The notes: generated by a model not told the origin, from the letters alone. Counted from the stretch's first letter, positions 25,459 to 36,791 are shown. The stretch: DNA of 42,004 bases from Sphingomonas echinoides (GCF_029623395.1 NZ_JAPYKK010000038.1:1-42004), one strand, 5' to 3'. Program-made: numbers and translations.

Positions 25459-26058
25459 TCACCAACTCCACACCATCCCCGTCTCGCTGAACGGCTTAGG
25501 TTCCAGCGGCGGAATCGTCGCCGGATTGAGCTCGCACTGCCAATAGCCAACGTCGATCCAGCGCCCGTCCTTATACCCCGCCTCGCGAAAGAACCCCGCG
25601 CGCCTGAACCCGACCGACTCATGCAACCGGATCGAATGATCGTTCGGCAGCGCGATCACCCCGATCGCGTGCGTGAACCCCTGCGCGCGCACCGTGTCGA
25701 TCAGCGCATCATACAATTGCCGCCCGTTGCCACGCCCCTGCGTGCCCATTTCCAGATAGACCGTCGTCTCGATCGTGTAGCGATACGCTGGCCGATCGCG
25801 GAACGCCGAAGCATAGGCATACCCCCGCACCGGCCCGCCCTCGCCCTCGGTCACGACCAGCCACGGATACAGCCCGTTCGACTTGGCCATCCGCGCGCAC
25901 ATCGTCGCGGTGTCGGGCGCTTCGGTCTCGAACGAGACCGTCCCGCGCTCGACATACGGGCGATAAATCTCCGCAATCGCCGCCGCATCGTCGAGCGTCG
26001 CGGGCCGGACCGCAACGCGAGTCGGTTCGCCCGAGGGAAACTCCCGCGGCGCGATCAC
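25459..26058 (-). CDS. GNAT N-acetyltransferase, phosphinothricin-acetyltransferase-like
   Basis: The 199-residue acetyl-CoA-dependent transferase has VAVRPATLDDAAAIAEIYRPYVERGTVSFETEAPD at the start of the domain, characteristic of the Pat/YncA branch, and a CoA-binding stretch EMGTQGRGNGRQLYDALID, followed by GVIALPNDHSIRLHESVGFRRAG. Members acetylate phosphinothricin, methionine sulfoximine or similar amines; the native substrate is unclear. GTG 26058 overlaps the sppA TGA by four bases (GTGA), so translation is coupled to sppA. The open frame upstream of this start runs inside sppA and is rejected. Confidence 0.88.
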   Translation of the reverse strand: MIAPREFPSGEPTRVAVRPATLDDAAAIAEIYRPYVERGTVSFETEAPDTATMCARMAKSNGLYPWLVVTEGEGGPVRGYAYASAFRDRPAYRYTIETTVYLEMGTQGRGNGRQLYDALIDTVRAQGFTHAIGVIALPNDHSIRLHESVGFRRAGFFREAGYKDGRWIDVGYWQCELNPATIPPLEPKPFSETGMVWSW

Positions 26059-27935
26059 AGCGCGAACCGCGCGAGCACCAGATCGAGTAGCTTCGCATCG
26101 CCCGGCCGCGGTGCGGTTCCGCCGATCCCGTCGCATTCGAGGCAGCGCGCCTGGATCGCAGCCCCCGTCCCGATCCGCTTCACGTCGCCCAAGGCGCGCG
26201 CGAACACCGCACGGCGATTCGCCGCCATCCGCGTGAACGCGTCGCCCGCCGAAGCATCGTCATCGTCGCGACCCGACGAGAGGACCTGCTGGATCATCAT
26301 CGCGAACGCGCCCGGCTTCTTCTCCAGATATTCGGCGTGCACATCCGCCGGCTTCAACCCGGCGCGCTTGGCGGCTTCGTCGATCGCATCCTGCAACCCG
26401 CCGAAGCGATCGACCAGCCCGAGCTGGCGCGCGGTCCCGCCATCCCAGACGCGCCCCTGCCCGATCTCGTTGACGCGCTCGAGGCTCATCTTGCGCGCGT
26501 TGGCGACGCGCGTGATGAACTGGCGATACCCATTCTCGATCCCCGCCTGGAAGATCGTGTCGGTCTCGGGCGTCGTACCGCCGTAGATATCGGGCTGCCC
26601 CGACAGCGGCGTGGTGCGCACGCCGTCCGACGTCAGGCCGATCTTCTTGAGCGTATTCTCAAAGGTCGGGATGATCCCGAAGATGCCGATCGAGCCGGTG
26701 ATCGTGGTCGGCTCGGCGAAGATCACATCGCCTGCGGTTGCGACCCAATAGCCACCCGACGCCGCCATATTGCCCATCGACACGACGATCGGCAGCTTCT
26801 GCGCCTTCGCCTCGATGATCGCGCGGCGCATGTCCTCGGACGCGAGCGCCGAGCCACCGGGCGAATCGACGCGCACGACGAGCGCCTTCAGGTCCTTCTT
26901 GGCGAGACCGTCGAGCACCAGCTTGGCGACCGTGTCGCCGCCCACCGAGCCGGCCTTGGACTTGCCGTCGATGATGTCGCCCGCGATCGTCAGCACGCCG
27001 ATCTTGGCGCCGGCGGTTGGCAGCGGGTTCGCCGCGACGTAATTGGCGAGCTTGATCGTGTTGAACGTCCCCGGCGCCTTGCCGGTCGGCGCGCCCGCGA
27101 GCTGCGCGACGCGCTTGCCGAAATCGAGCCGGGTGCCGAGCTTGTCGACGATTCCCGCCTTGAGATTAGCCTCGGCGATATTCCCCTGCGCCGCGGTGAT
27201 GACCGCGCCAGGCGTGGTCAAAAACGGCATAAACTTGGCTTTTGGTCGCGCTTTTGCGACGACTTCCTGCCACTGCTGGAACAGAACCTGGTACAGTTTG
27301 ACCACTTCTTCCTTCGCCTCGGGCGAAGCTTCGGTGCGCGTGTAGGGCTCGACGAACGACTTGTACTTGCCGACGCGGTAGACGTGCGCGTTGACCCCGA
27401 GCTTGTCGATCAGGCCCTTATAATAGAGCTGGCTGCCGCCCGGGCCCATGAACAACGTGCCCCCCATCGGGCTCATCCAGATCTCGCTCGCGTTCGCGGC
27501 AAGGCGGTAGCCGCCATCGGTATAGGCGGTCGCATAAGCGAGCACCGGCTTGCCGGTATCGCGCACGCGGCGGAGCGCATCGCCGACTTCGGTCAGCGCG
27601 GCGGGATAGCCGCCCGCGAACGAGTCGAGATCGAGCACCACCGTCTTGACGCGATCGTCCTTCGCCGCCTTGTCGAGCGACCGCACGATATCGCGCAGGC
27701 GATATTCAGGGGTCGACCCGCCGCCACTGAGTGCCGCGAACGGGTCGCCCGGTGTCGGCTGCTCGACGATCGGGCCGTCGAGCTTGAGCACCAGCGCGCC
27801 ATCCTTGATCGCGCCCGCATTGGGTTTCGCAGCGAGCAAGCCAAACAGCAGGCCGAAAAACAGCAACATGGCGACCAGCACCAGCGCGTCCTTGATCCCG
27901 ACCAATAATTTCCAAGCGCCTCGAACGAGTTTCAC
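26055..27935 (-). CDS. sppA: Signal peptide peptidase SppA, 67K type
   Basis: The 626-residue membrane-anchored serine protease degrades leftover signal peptides. An N-terminal transmembrane helix (ALVLVAMLLFFGLLFGLLAA) is followed by two tandem S49 domains. The first holds the general-base Lys in VGKYKSFVEP (about K192), the second the nucleophile Ser in NMAASGGYWVATAGD (about S393). The length equals the long, duplicated bacterial form. GTG 27935 with GGAG eight bases upstream is chosen; the open frame continues upstream 67 codons without matching the family. It is coupled to the GNAT gene and divergent from groES. Confidence 0.94.
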   Translation of the reverse strand: MKLVRGAWKLLVGIKDALVLVAMLLFFGLLFGLLAAKPNAGAIKDGALVLKLDGPIVEQPTPGDPFAALSGGGSTPEYRLRDIVRSLDKAAKDDRVKTVVLDLDSFAGGYPAALTEVGDALRRVRDTGKPVLAYATAYTDGGYRLAANASEIWMSPMGGTLFMGPGGSQLYYKGLIDKLGVNAHVYRVGKYKSFVEPYTRTEASPEAKEEVVKLYQVLFQQWQEVVAKARPKAKFMPFLTTPGAVITAAQGNIAEANLKAGIVDKLGTRLDFGKRVAQLAGAPTGKAPGTFNTIKLANYVAANPLPTAGAKIGVLTIAGDIIDGKSKAGSVGGDTVAKLVLDGLAKKDLKALVVRVDSPGGSALASEDMRRAIIEAKAQKLPIVVSMGNMAASGGYWVATAGDVIFAEPTTITGSIGIFGIIPTFENTLKKIGLTSDGVRTTPLSGQPDIYGGTTPETDTIFQAGIENGYRQFITRVANARKMSLERVNEIGQGRVWDGGTARQLGLVDRFGGLQDAIDEAAKRAGLKPADVHAEYLEKKPGAFAMMIQQVLSSGRDDDDASAGDAFTRMAANRRAVFARALGDVKRIGTGAAIQARCLECDGIGGTAPRPGDAKLLDLVLARFAL

Positions 27936-28093
27936 CTGCGCCGCTCCCTGCAAATGCGGAATAATACCCGGTACAGCTAGAGCAGCCCCCGGGCGGAGTA
28001 AATGCGTGTTAGCTTCGCAACACAGCTTTTCAGTCTCGGCTCGGACTACCCGCGAATAGGACCGGCTGGCCAGTAAATCGCGGTTCGCCCGTA

Positions 28094-28122
28094 TTGACGA
28101 TGGGAGGTGGCGTACGCATATG
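28094..28122 (+). promoter_or_regulatory. Candidate groESL promoter
   Basis: TTGACG (28094-28099) and CATATG (28117-28122) are spaced by 17 bp. The expected transcription start falls just before or inside the CIRCE operator, as in HrcA-regulated groE promoters. Confidence 0.6.
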
Positions 28123-28130
28123 CGCCTTGC

Positions 28131-28155
28131 TGGCACTCACCGCTGGCGAGTGCCA
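28131..28155 (+). promoter_or_regulatory. CIRCE operator (HrcA-binding site)
   Basis: TGGCACTC-N9-GAGTGCCA is a perfect inverted repeat with the invariant 9-bp spacer of CIRCE (consensus TTAGCACTC-N9-GAGTGCTAA). It lies 31 bp upstream of groES, so the operon is very probably repressed by HrcA. No hrcA gene is in the window. Confidence 0.95.
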
Positions 28156-28186
28156 ACAGCTGTTCATAAGATAAGGGACTCCGCGC

Positions 28187-28474
28187 ATGAACTTTCGTCC
28201 GTTGCACGACCGCGTCCTCGTCCGCCGCGTAGAGGCAGAAGAGAAGACCGCAGGCGGGATCATCATCCCGGAAACCGCCAAGGAAAAGCCGCAGGAAGGC
28301 GAAGTCGTCGCCGCCGGCACTGGCGCGCGTAACGAAGCCGGTGAAATCCACCCGCTCGAAGTCAAGGCCGGCGACAAGGTGCTGTTCGGCAAATGGTCCG
28401 GCACCGAAATCAAGATCGACGGCGAAGACCTTCTGATCATGAAGGAATCGGACATTCTCGGCATCGTTGCCTGA
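28187..28474 (+). CDS. groES: Co-chaperonin GroES
   Basis: The 95-residue lid of the GroEL chaperonin begins MNFRPLHDRVLVRRVEAEEKTAGGIIIPETAKEKPQEGEVVAAGTG, which includes the mobile loop that contacts GroEL, and ends DLLIMKESDILGIVA. Length and ends are canonical. It is controlled by the CIRCE element upstream and followed 53 bp later by groEL. Confidence 0.98.
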   Translation: MNFRPLHDRVLVRRVEAEEKTAGGIIIPETAKEKPQEGEVVAAGTGARNEAGEIHPLEVKAGDKVLFGKWSGTEIKIDGEDLLIMKESDILGIVA

Positions 28475-28527
28475 GCTTTTCCGTAAACGACCTTCACTAT
28501 CTTCAACTTCTGAAAGGGTAGCCCACC

Positions 28528-30171
<1,644 letters not shown>

Positions 30172-30265
30172 TCCCGCGGGGCCTTGCGCCGGCTTTGTTC
30201 GGCGCGAGACCCTCGGGTCCGGACAGGACCATGCACCCTGCCCTCAGTGGCTGGACGAACAGGAA

Positions 30266-30293
30266 GGGCCGGGGCGCAATCCCCGGCCCTTTT
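30266..30293 (+). terminator. Rho-independent terminator of groESL
   Basis: GGGCCGGGG (30266-30274) pairs perfectly with CCCCGGCCC (30281-30289) around CGCAAT and is followed by TTTTCTT. It is 95 bp after the groEL stop. Confidence 0.92.
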
Positions 30294-30461
30294 CTTGTGG
30301 AAAACCGTGGAGCGTCACCACGCGTGGCACCACAATCCCACACCCGTTGCAAAACGACCCCCTGCGTCGGCTTCGTCACGCGCGCGTCATGAACCTCGCG
30401 TAGCGCGCCGGGATCACGAAGGACCGGGAACCCCCGGACTTCGTCCAGGGGAAAATTCATC

Positions 30462-33242
30462 ATGTTCGGACACTTCCGGGCGCGCATCTGCGCGCCTCGG
30501 GCGGCGCTGTGCGCTGCCATGCTCGCCTCCACCGCAATGCCCGCCTTCGCCGCTGACGTTGCGGGGCGTGTCCTCGACCCTGCCACCGGCGATGCGCTGC
30601 CGGGCGCTACGGTCACGGCGAATGGCCGCAGCGCGACCGCCGACAACGACGGAATGTTCGTGCTTCGCGATCTCCCCGCCGGGCCGGTCGAACTGACTTT
30701 CCGCTACGTCGGCTATCCCACGGTCACGCGCAGCGCGGTGTCGAGCGATACGCCTTCGGTCGTCGCCTTCCGGCTCGACGCGCCCCATGCCGATCCCGTC
30801 GGCACCGACATTGTCGTCACCGGCCAGCGCGCCGCCGACCGCCGCGCGCTGCAAGCGAAGCGCACGTCCAACGTCATCCAGGATACGCTCAACGCCAACG
30901 ACGTCGGCAAGCTGCCCGACCAGAATGTCGCCGAAGCGGTCCGCCGCCTGCCCGGCATCTCGGTCGCCAACGATCAGGGCGAAGGCCGCTACGTCATCAT
31001 CCGCGGCGCCAACCCGAACCTCGCCAACGTGACGATCAACGGCCAGACTGCGCCTGCCCCCGAGCCCGAGGGACGCCAGGTCAAGCTCGACGATATCCCG
31101 TCGTCGCTGATCGGCTCTGTCACCGTCATCAAGTCGCTCACCCCCGATCGCGACGCCAATGCGATCGCCGGACAGGTCGACATCGACACGCTGACCGCAT
31201 TCGACCGCACCAAGGCGTTCGCCAACGCGCGGCTCGTCAACGGCTACAACAATCTCAACAGCCGCAGCCCTTATGAGGGCGACATCACCGCTGGCTCGCG
31301 CTTCGGTGCGGACAAGACCTTCGGGGTCGTGCTCTCGGCCAACTATTCGCGCCGCCCGATCGAGTCCGAGAATTTCCAGGGATCGTCCAACTGGAAGACG
31401 GTCAACGGCGTCGCGGTCCCCGACGATTTCCGCGTCCGCGATTATAACCTCACGCGCACCCGCTACGGCGCGGTCGGCAATTTCGACTGGCGCCCGAACG
31501 CGACCACCAGCGTCTATCTCCGCACGCTCTATTCGGCGTTCAAGGATCACGAAACGCGCGACCAGTTCCGCATCGAGATCCCGCAGACCGCGACGGTCGC
31601 GGCGGGGGGCACGTTCAGTTCGCGCGGGACGCGCTTCCTGCGGCTGCGCAACGAGGACGATTCGACCTTTACCGGCCAGTTGGGCGGCAAGTTCGGGTTC
31701 GGCGGATCCCAGCTCGAAGTCAGCGGCACCTACAGCAAGGCGCTCAAGAAGGACCCGTTGCGCTCGGAATATTCGTTCCGCACCGGCAGCACCGCGCTCA
31801 CCGGCCTGTCGCTCGATCGCAGCGATCCGTTGTTCACCGTCAACACCGCCAATGCAACGTCGACCAACCCCGCCCTCTTCAGCGGCTACCGCGTCAATTA
31901 CGACCGGCGTCGCGCTGCGGAGGATCTGTACCAGGGCCGCGCCGACCTGACCGTCCCGATCGGGCTCGGCAGCGACAGCACGATCAAGCTCGGCGGCAAG
32001 TTCCAGCAGACCGACAAGACCAACAACCGCGATTTCCAGCAGTATAATCTGACCGCGGGCAATCTTTCGACGACCGGCGCGTCGCGCAACGACGGCAGCA
32101 CGATCTACGACGGTCGCTATGCGGTCGGTCCGCGGATCGATTACGATCGCGCGCAGACCTATTATACCGTCACCAACCCCGGCGCGCGGACGCTCGACGC
32201 GGCGGGCAGCCTCGCCAACTCGCTGGTCAACGATTACGACCTCAGCGAAAAGGTCTTCGCCGGTTACGTCATGGGCACGTTCAAGCTCGACGCGCTCACC
32301 ATCATCCCGGGCGTCCGGGTCGAGCACACCGACGGCACGTACAAGGGCAAGTCCTTCACCACCGCCTCGACGGCTAGCCAGGGCTTCAACGTCGTCAACA
32401 CGCGGCGCTACACCAACGCCTTCCCGGATCTGAACGTCCGCTTCGACGCGACCGACAAGCTGGTGCTGCGCGCGGCGGCGACCACTGCGATCGGCCGGCC
32501 CAATTATGCCGACCTAGCGCCCTATACGAGCGTATCGGACACGACGATCAACAAGGGCGTGGTCGCGCTCGGCAACCCCGAGCTCAAGCCGTACAAGGCG
32601 GTCGCGGGGGATCTCTCGGCGGAATATTACCTGCCCGGCCAGGGCATCCTGTCGGTCGCGGCCTTCTACAAGCATCTCGACGATCCGATCTTCACCGCGG
32701 GGCTCAACCGCGCGGGGACGTTCGGCGGCGTCACCTTCAGCAACGCGCTGGTGACCCAACCGATCAACGCGCAGAGCGCCGAGCTCTACGGGGTCGAGGC
32801 GAACCTGCAGACCCAGCTGCACTTCCTGCCCTCGCCGCTGGATGGCCTCGGCGTGTCGGGCAACGTCACCTATACCGACGGGTCGGCGCGCGGCGTCCCT
32901 AATCGTGCGGACAAGGTGCCCAACTTCCTCCAGTCGAAATACATCGGCACCGCGCAGATCTTCTACGAGAAATACGGCCTGACCGCGCGGCTCGCTTACA
33001 CCTATCGCTCGGCGTACCTCGACACGCTGGGGGATTCGCCCGCGACCGACCAGTATACGGCGGAGAACAACTCGCTGGATGCGCGGATCGGCTTCTCGCC
33101 GGTCAAGGCGTACACGCTGTTCGTCGAGGCGAGCAATCTGCTCGATTCCCCGTGGCGCCGCTATCAGGCGGTCAAGACGCAAGTGATCGAAAACGAACGC
33201 TATCGCCAGAGCTTCCGCGTCGGCGTCCAGCTGGCGTTCTGA
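30462..33242 (+). CDS. TonB-dependent receptor with N-terminal carboxypeptidase-regulatory-like domain
   Basis: The 926-residue outer-membrane receptor has a signal peptide ending AMPAFAAD. Residues ~30-105 form a CarboxypepD_reg-like beta-sandwich (VAGRVLDPATGDALPGATVTANG). The plug domain begins near DIVVTGQRAADRR and has KLPDQNVAEAVRRLPGISVAND and VIIRGANPNLANVTING. The long barrel ends FRVGVQLAF with a terminal Phe. This architecture is common in sphingomonad/xanthomonad carbohydrate receptors. No adjacent degradative enzyme betrays the substrate. ATG 30462 follows AGGGGAAAA. It is convergent with manC across a shared hairpin. Confidence 0.94.
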   Translation: MFGHFRARICAPRAALCAAMLASTAMPAFAADVAGRVLDPATGDALPGATVTANGRSATADNDGMFVLRDLPAGPVELTFRYVGYPTVTRSAVSSDTPSVVAFRLDAPHADPVGTDIVVTGQRAADRRALQAKRTSNVIQDTLNANDVGKLPDQNVAEAVRRLPGISVANDQGEGRYVIIRGANPNLANVTINGQTAPAPEPEGRQVKLDDIPSSLIGSVTVIKSLTPDRDANAIAGQVDIDTLTAFDRTKAFANARLVNGYNNLNSRSPYEGDITAGSRFGADKTFGVVLSANYSRRPIESENFQGSSNWKTVNGVAVPDDFRVRDYNLTRTRYGAVGNFDWRPNATTSVYLRTLYSAFKDHETRDQFRIEIPQTATVAAGGTFSSRGTRFLRLRNEDDSTFTGQLGGKFGFGGSQLEVSGTYSKALKKDPLRSEYSFRTGSTALTGLSLDRSDPLFTVNTANATSTNPALFSGYRVNYDRRRAAEDLYQGRADLTVPIGLGSDSTIKLGGKFQQTDKTNNRDFQQYNLTAGNLSTTGASRNDGSTIYDGRYAVGPRIDYDRAQTYYTVTNPGARTLDAAGSLANSLVNDYDLSEKVFAGYVMGTFKLDALTIIPGVRVEHTDGTYKGKSFTTASTASQGFNVVNTRRYTNAFPDLNVRFDATDKLVLRAAATTAIGRPNYADLAPYTSVSDTTINKGVVALGNPELKPYKAVAGDLSAEYYLPGQGILSVAAFYKHLDDPIFTAGLNRAGTFGGVTFSNALVTQPINAQSAELYGVEANLQTQLHFLPSPLDGLGVSGNVTYTDGSARGVPNRADKVPNFLQSKYIGTAQIFYEKYGLTARLAYTYRSAYLDTLGDSPATDQYTAENNSLDARIGFSPVKAYTLFVEASNLLDSPWRRYQAVKTQVIENERYRQSFRVGVQLAF

Positions 33243-33245
33243 AGT

Positions 33246-33278
33246 ACACGCCCCCGCCGCACAGGGGCGGGGGCGTGT
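33246..33278. terminator. Bidirectional terminator-like hairpin between TonB receptor and manC
   Basis: ACACGCCCCCGCC (33246-33258) pairs perfectly with GGCGGGGGCGTGT (33266-33278) around a 7-nt loop. It sits 3 bp after the receptor stop and 7 bp before the manC stop. There is no U-run on either strand, so termination efficiency is uncertain. Confidence 0.7.
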
Positions 33279-33285
33279 CAGCCGA

Positions 33286-34347
33286 TCAGCGCTTCATCGC
33301 CTCGATCAGTGCCTTGACCTCCTGGCTCCGCCCGCGCGGCAGGATCAGGATGTCGTTGCCGCTGGCGACCACGATCAGATCCTCGACCCCGACCAAAGCG
33401 ATCCGCGCACCGTCGCTGCGGACCAAACAATTCTTCGTGTCGATCGCAATGACTTCGCCGTCACCCTGCGCGCCATGCGCATTGCCTTCGGCGTCGCGCG
33501 CGCTGATCTCGTGCAGCGCGTCCCAGCTGCCGAGATCGCTCCATCCCATGCTCACGGCAACGACCGCGACGCGCTCGGCCTTTTCCATAACCGCATAATC
33601 GATCGAGTCGGACGGTGCCGCCGCGAAGGACGTCGCATCCGGGAATACCCGCGTTCCTTCCCTGCGTGCATTTCCGATGGCCTGCTCGCACGCCGTCAGC
33701 ATCTCAGGGGCGTGCGTCGCCAAGGCGGCGAGATATGCGTCCGCGCGGAACAGGAAGATCCCCCCGTTCCAGGCGTGGTCACCCGCCGCGAGCATCGCTT
33801 CGGCCGCATCAAGCGGCGGCTTTTCGACGAAGTTGGCAACGCGGTGGACCCCGCCTGCGATCTCCTCACCGATGCGGATCCAGCCGTAACCCGTCTCGGG
33901 CGCATGCGGATCGATCCCGAACGTCACCAGCCACCCCTGCTCGACCAGCGGCAATGCCGCCTGGATCGCCGCGTGAAACGCAGGTACGTCGAGAATCACG
34001 TGATCCGACGGCATCACCAGCAACGGCGTTTCCCCCGCCACCTCGAGCGCGGCAAGCGCGATCGCTGGCGCGGTGTTGCGACCAGTCGGTTCCAGGATCA
34101 AGGCTTGCGGCGCTGCGGAGACCGCCTGCAACTGTGCCTCCACCATCTCAACGTGGCGCGCATTGGCAACGACGATCGGCGCCGCAAAGGCCTCCCCCTG
34201 CGCGCGCTTCGCGGTCAACTGCAGCATCGTATCGTCCGCCGTCAGCGCGAGCATCTGCTTGGGCATTGCCGGAGTCGACATCGGCCAGAGTCGCGTTCCC
34301 GATCCACCCGACAGGATAACGGGGACGATCGGCGTGGACTGTGACAT
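33286..34347 (-). CDS. manC: Mannose-1-phosphate guanylyltransferase
   Basis: The 353-residue enzyme makes GDP-mannose from mannose 1-phosphate and GTP, feeding exopolysaccharide and lipopolysaccharide sugars. The nucleotidyltransferase signature is VILSGGSGTRLWPMSTPAMPKQML at residues 9-32; later come VMPSDHVI, FVEKPPLDAAEAML and WNGGIFLFRAD. The length fits the single-activity form, lacking the phosphomannose isomerase domain found in bifunctional ManC/AlgA. ATG 34347 has AGGAG upstream and is preferred to the longer frame. It is divergent from the sugar transferase gene (175 bp), suggesting joint use in polysaccharide synthesis. Confidence 0.92.
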   Translation of the reverse strand: MSQSTPIVPVILSGGSGTRLWPMSTPAMPKQMLALTADDTMLQLTAKRAQGEAFAAPIVVANARHVEMVEAQLQAVSAAPQALILEPTGRNTAPAIALAALEVAGETPLLVMPSDHVILDVPAFHAAIQAALPLVEQGWLVTFGIDPHAPETGYGWIRIGEEIAGGVHRVANFVEKPPLDAAEAMLAAGDHAWNGGIFLFRADAYLAALATHAPEMLTACEQAIGNARREGTRVFPDATSFAAAPSDSIDYAVMEKAERVAVVAVSMGWSDLGSWDALHEISARDAEGNAHGAQGDGEVIAIDTKNCLVRSDGARIALVGVEDLIVVASGNDILILPRGRSQEVKALIEAMKR

Positions 34348-34522
34348 ACAAAGGGCTCCTAATTCGCGTCTGCCGTAGCGCGCGCGCGCGCGGTTGATAA
34401 CCTGCGATGTTCCCACGCGATCCCGCCTTCAACCTTTCTTTGTCATTTTCTGCGAGATGAGCTTCCATCGCCGGCGATAGTGCTGTCGGCATGCCGATGG
34501 GGCGGGGCGGGGTACGCGGACG

Positions 34523-35911
34523 ATGATAAGGCTATTCAGGCATTATATCCCCAATGCCGTGCTGCTGCTCGGGCTGCTCGACGTGTGCCTGCTGCTATTC
34601 GCAGGCGAAGTCGGGTATACCCTCCGGATGGGGCAACTCGCGTTGCCGATCGTGCCGATTGCGCAGCGAATCCCGCAACTCGTCACGTTCGTGGGAAGCG
34701 TGGTACTCGCGATGATGTCGGTCGGAGTGTACGGCGCCGGCGCCCTTCAGTCGCTCCGCCACGCCACCGCGCGCCTGCTCGTTGCCGTTTCGCTCGGAAC
34801 GATCTTCCTGAGCGTCATCTATTTCGCGCTGCCGACCATTACCTTCTGGCGATCCAACCTGCTGTACTCGATGGTCTTGGCCGCCGTGATGCTGATCGCG
34901 CTGCGGATTCTCCTCGGCAAGACGCTGGGCGGACAGGTGTTCAAGCGCCGGATCGTGGTGTTGGGCGCCGGCGCGCGCGCGGCACGGCTCAAGGCCTTGT
35001 CACAATTGCCGGGGTCGGGCTTCGTCGTCGTCGGCTATGTCTCGATGAGCGAAGCCGCGCGCGTCATTCCCGAGGCGATCGCGCGCGACGCGATCTACAA
35101 CCTCGCCGACCATGTCGTCCTCCTGAGCGCAAGCGAAGTGGTGCTCGCGCTGGAGGAACGGCGCAACGCGCTGCCGCTGAAGGACCTGCTGCGAATCAAG
35201 ACGACCGGGGTGCATGTCAACGAAATCTCGACCTTCCTCGAACGCGAGACCGGCCGCGTCGATCTGCAGAGCGTCAACCCGAGCTGGCTGATCTTCTCCG
35301 ACGGATTCTCCTCGGGACGCATGCTCTCGTCGATGTTCAAGCGCCTGTTCGACATCGTCGCGAGCTTCGTCCTGCTGACGCTCACGCTGCCGCTCATCCT
35401 GATCGTCGCGCTTGCGATCAAGCTGGAGAGCAAGGGCCCCGCCTTCTACCGGCAGCGCCGGGTGGGGCTGTATCACGTCGCCTTCGACTGCATCAAACTG
35501 CGTTCGATGCGGCAGGACGCCGAGATCGCGGGAACCGCCGTCTGGGCGGAAAAGAACGATCCGCGCATCACGCGAATCGGTCGCCTCATCCGCAAGGTGC
35601 GGATCGACGAGCTGCCGCAGACTTGGTCGGTGCTGAAAGGCGAAATGAGCTTCGTCGGCCCCCGCCCGGAACGGCCGCAATTCGTCGACGATCTCGAACA
35701 GCAGCTACCTTATTACGCCGAACGCCACATGGTGAAGCCCGGGATCACCGGCTGGGCGCAGATCAATTACCCGTACGGCGCGTCGATCGAGGATGCGCGG
35801 CAGAAGCTCGAATACGATCTGTATTACGCGAAGAACTATTCGCCCTTCCTCGACCTGTTGATCCTGCTCCAGACGATCCGGGTGGTGTTGTGGCCCGAGG
35901 GCGCGCGCTGA
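34523..35911 (+). CDS. Polyprenyl-phosphate sugar transferase (EPS initiation)
   Basis: This 462-residue membrane enzyme of the bacterial sugar transferase family moves a sugar phosphate from a nucleotide sugar to undecaprenyl phosphate, starting exopolysaccharide repeats. Four to five N-terminal helices are followed by a Rossmann-like stretch (RRIVVLGAGARAARLKAL). The C-terminal catalytic part starts KRLFDIVASFVLLTLTLPLI and has FYRQRRVG, KLRSM, RKVRIDELPQ, GEMSFVGPRPERP and KPGITGWAQ. The overall form matches the EpsB-like, PEP-CTERM/EpsH-associated subgroup. No Wzx/Wzy or chain-length genes are adjacent. The sugar is probably glucose or galactose by family habit, but unproven. Confidence 0.92.
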   Translation: MIRLFRHYIPNAVLLLGLLDVCLLLFAGEVGYTLRMGQLALPIVPIAQRIPQLVTFVGSVVLAMMSVGVYGAGALQSLRHATARLLVAVSLGTIFLSVIYFALPTITFWRSNLLYSMVLAAVMLIALRILLGKTLGGQVFKRRIVVLGAGARAARLKALSQLPGSGFVVVGYVSMSEAARVIPEAIARDAIYNLADHVVLLSASEVVLALEERRNALPLKDLLRIKTTGVHVNEISTFLERETGRVDLQSVNPSWLIFSDGFSSGRMLSSMFKRLFDIVASFVLLTLTLPLILIVALAIKLESKGPAFYRQRRVGLYHVAFDCIKLRSMRQDAEIAGTAVWAEKNDPRITRIGRLIRKVRIDELPQTWSVLKGEMSFVGPRPERPQFVDDLEQQLPYYAERHMVKPGITGWAQINYPYGASIEDARQKLEYDLYYAKNYSPFLDLLILLQTIRVVLWPEGAR

Positions 35912-35981
35912 CGGCGATCCAGCAGAGCCACGCGTGCCCGCAGGCTGGCGATCCCCCGCCGCGGCGTGTAGCACGCCAGCG

Positions 35982-36791
35982 ATGACCAAACCGCTCGCCC
36001 GTATCGCCGCCGCGCTCGAACGGCTTTCCCCACCGCAGCCGGACTCCGCGGACGCCTCGGCTTCCCCGGCCTATGTCTGGCGCGGCGTCGCGCTCGAACC
36101 GGTGCGCGCGTTTCGGCCGCTGCCGCTCGACCGGCTCCACGGCATCGATGCGCAAAAGGCTGCGCTGCTCGCGACGGCGGAGCGTCTGGCACACGGCGCC
36201 GCGGCGCATGACGTGCTGCTATGGGGTGCGCGTGGGTCGGGCAAGTCCGCGCTGGTCAAGAGCGTAACGCGTGAGGTGCAAGCCGCGGGCGGGAACCTCG
36301 CGCTGATCGAAATCGTCACGCCGCAGCTCGATACCCTGCCCGCGCTGTTCCGCCTGATCGCGGACGTCCCGCGCGCATTCCTGCTGTTCCTCGACGATCT
36401 CGGGTTCGATGCCGCAGCGGACGGGCGCGCGCTGCGCTCGATGCTGGATGGTGGCGCAGAAGCGCGGCCGGCCAATGCACGACTGGTCGTCACCTCGAAT
36501 CGCCGTCATCTCGTGCCGCGCGACCTGATCGACCAGCCCAACGCGGTCAATCCGCGCGATGCCGCCGACGACGGGCTCGCGCTGGCGGATCGCTTCGGGC
36601 TCAGCCTAGGGTTTCACGTCGTCGATCAGGACGGCTATCTGGCGATCGTGCACGCTTATGCGACCGCGCACGACCTGCCGTTCGATCCCGCCGAAGCGGT
36701 CGGCTGGGCGACGCGGCGCGGCGCGCGGTCGGGGCGAGTAGCGTGGCATTACATCGTCGATCTCGCCGGACGCCACGGACGAACGCTGTAA
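35982..36791 (+). CDS. DUF815-like P-loop ATPase
   Basis: The 269-residue cytosolic protein is of the AAA-type DUF815 family. Walker A is WGARGSGKSALVK at about residues 83-95; Walker B is FLLFLDDLGFD near 130; a sensor-1-like LVVTSNRRHLVP follows, then ADRFGLSLGFHV, typical of the family. Function is unknown; related proteins are annotated simply as ATPases. ATG 35982 lies 70 bp after the sugar transferase stop on the same strand, so the two may be co-transcribed. The longer in-frame start at 35934 lacks family sequence. Confidence 0.87.
   Translation: MTKPLARIAAALERLSPPQPDSADASASPAYVWRGVALEPVRAFRPLPLDRLHGIDAQKAALLATAERLAHGAAAHDVLLWGARGSGKSALVKSVTREVQAAGGNLALIEIVTPQLDTLPALFRLIADVPRAFLLFLDDLGFDAAADGRALRSMLDGGAEARPANARLVVTSNRRHLVPRDLIDQPNAVNPRDAADDGLALADRFGLSLGFHVVDQDGYLAIVHAYATAHDLPFDPAEAVGWATRRGARSGRVAWHYIVDLAGRHGRTL

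Noticed and set aside
34480..35985. 501-codon overlapping frame on the same strand as the sugar transferase
   Set aside because: It is a frame-shifted reading of the sugar transferase with low-complexity Arg/Ala content.
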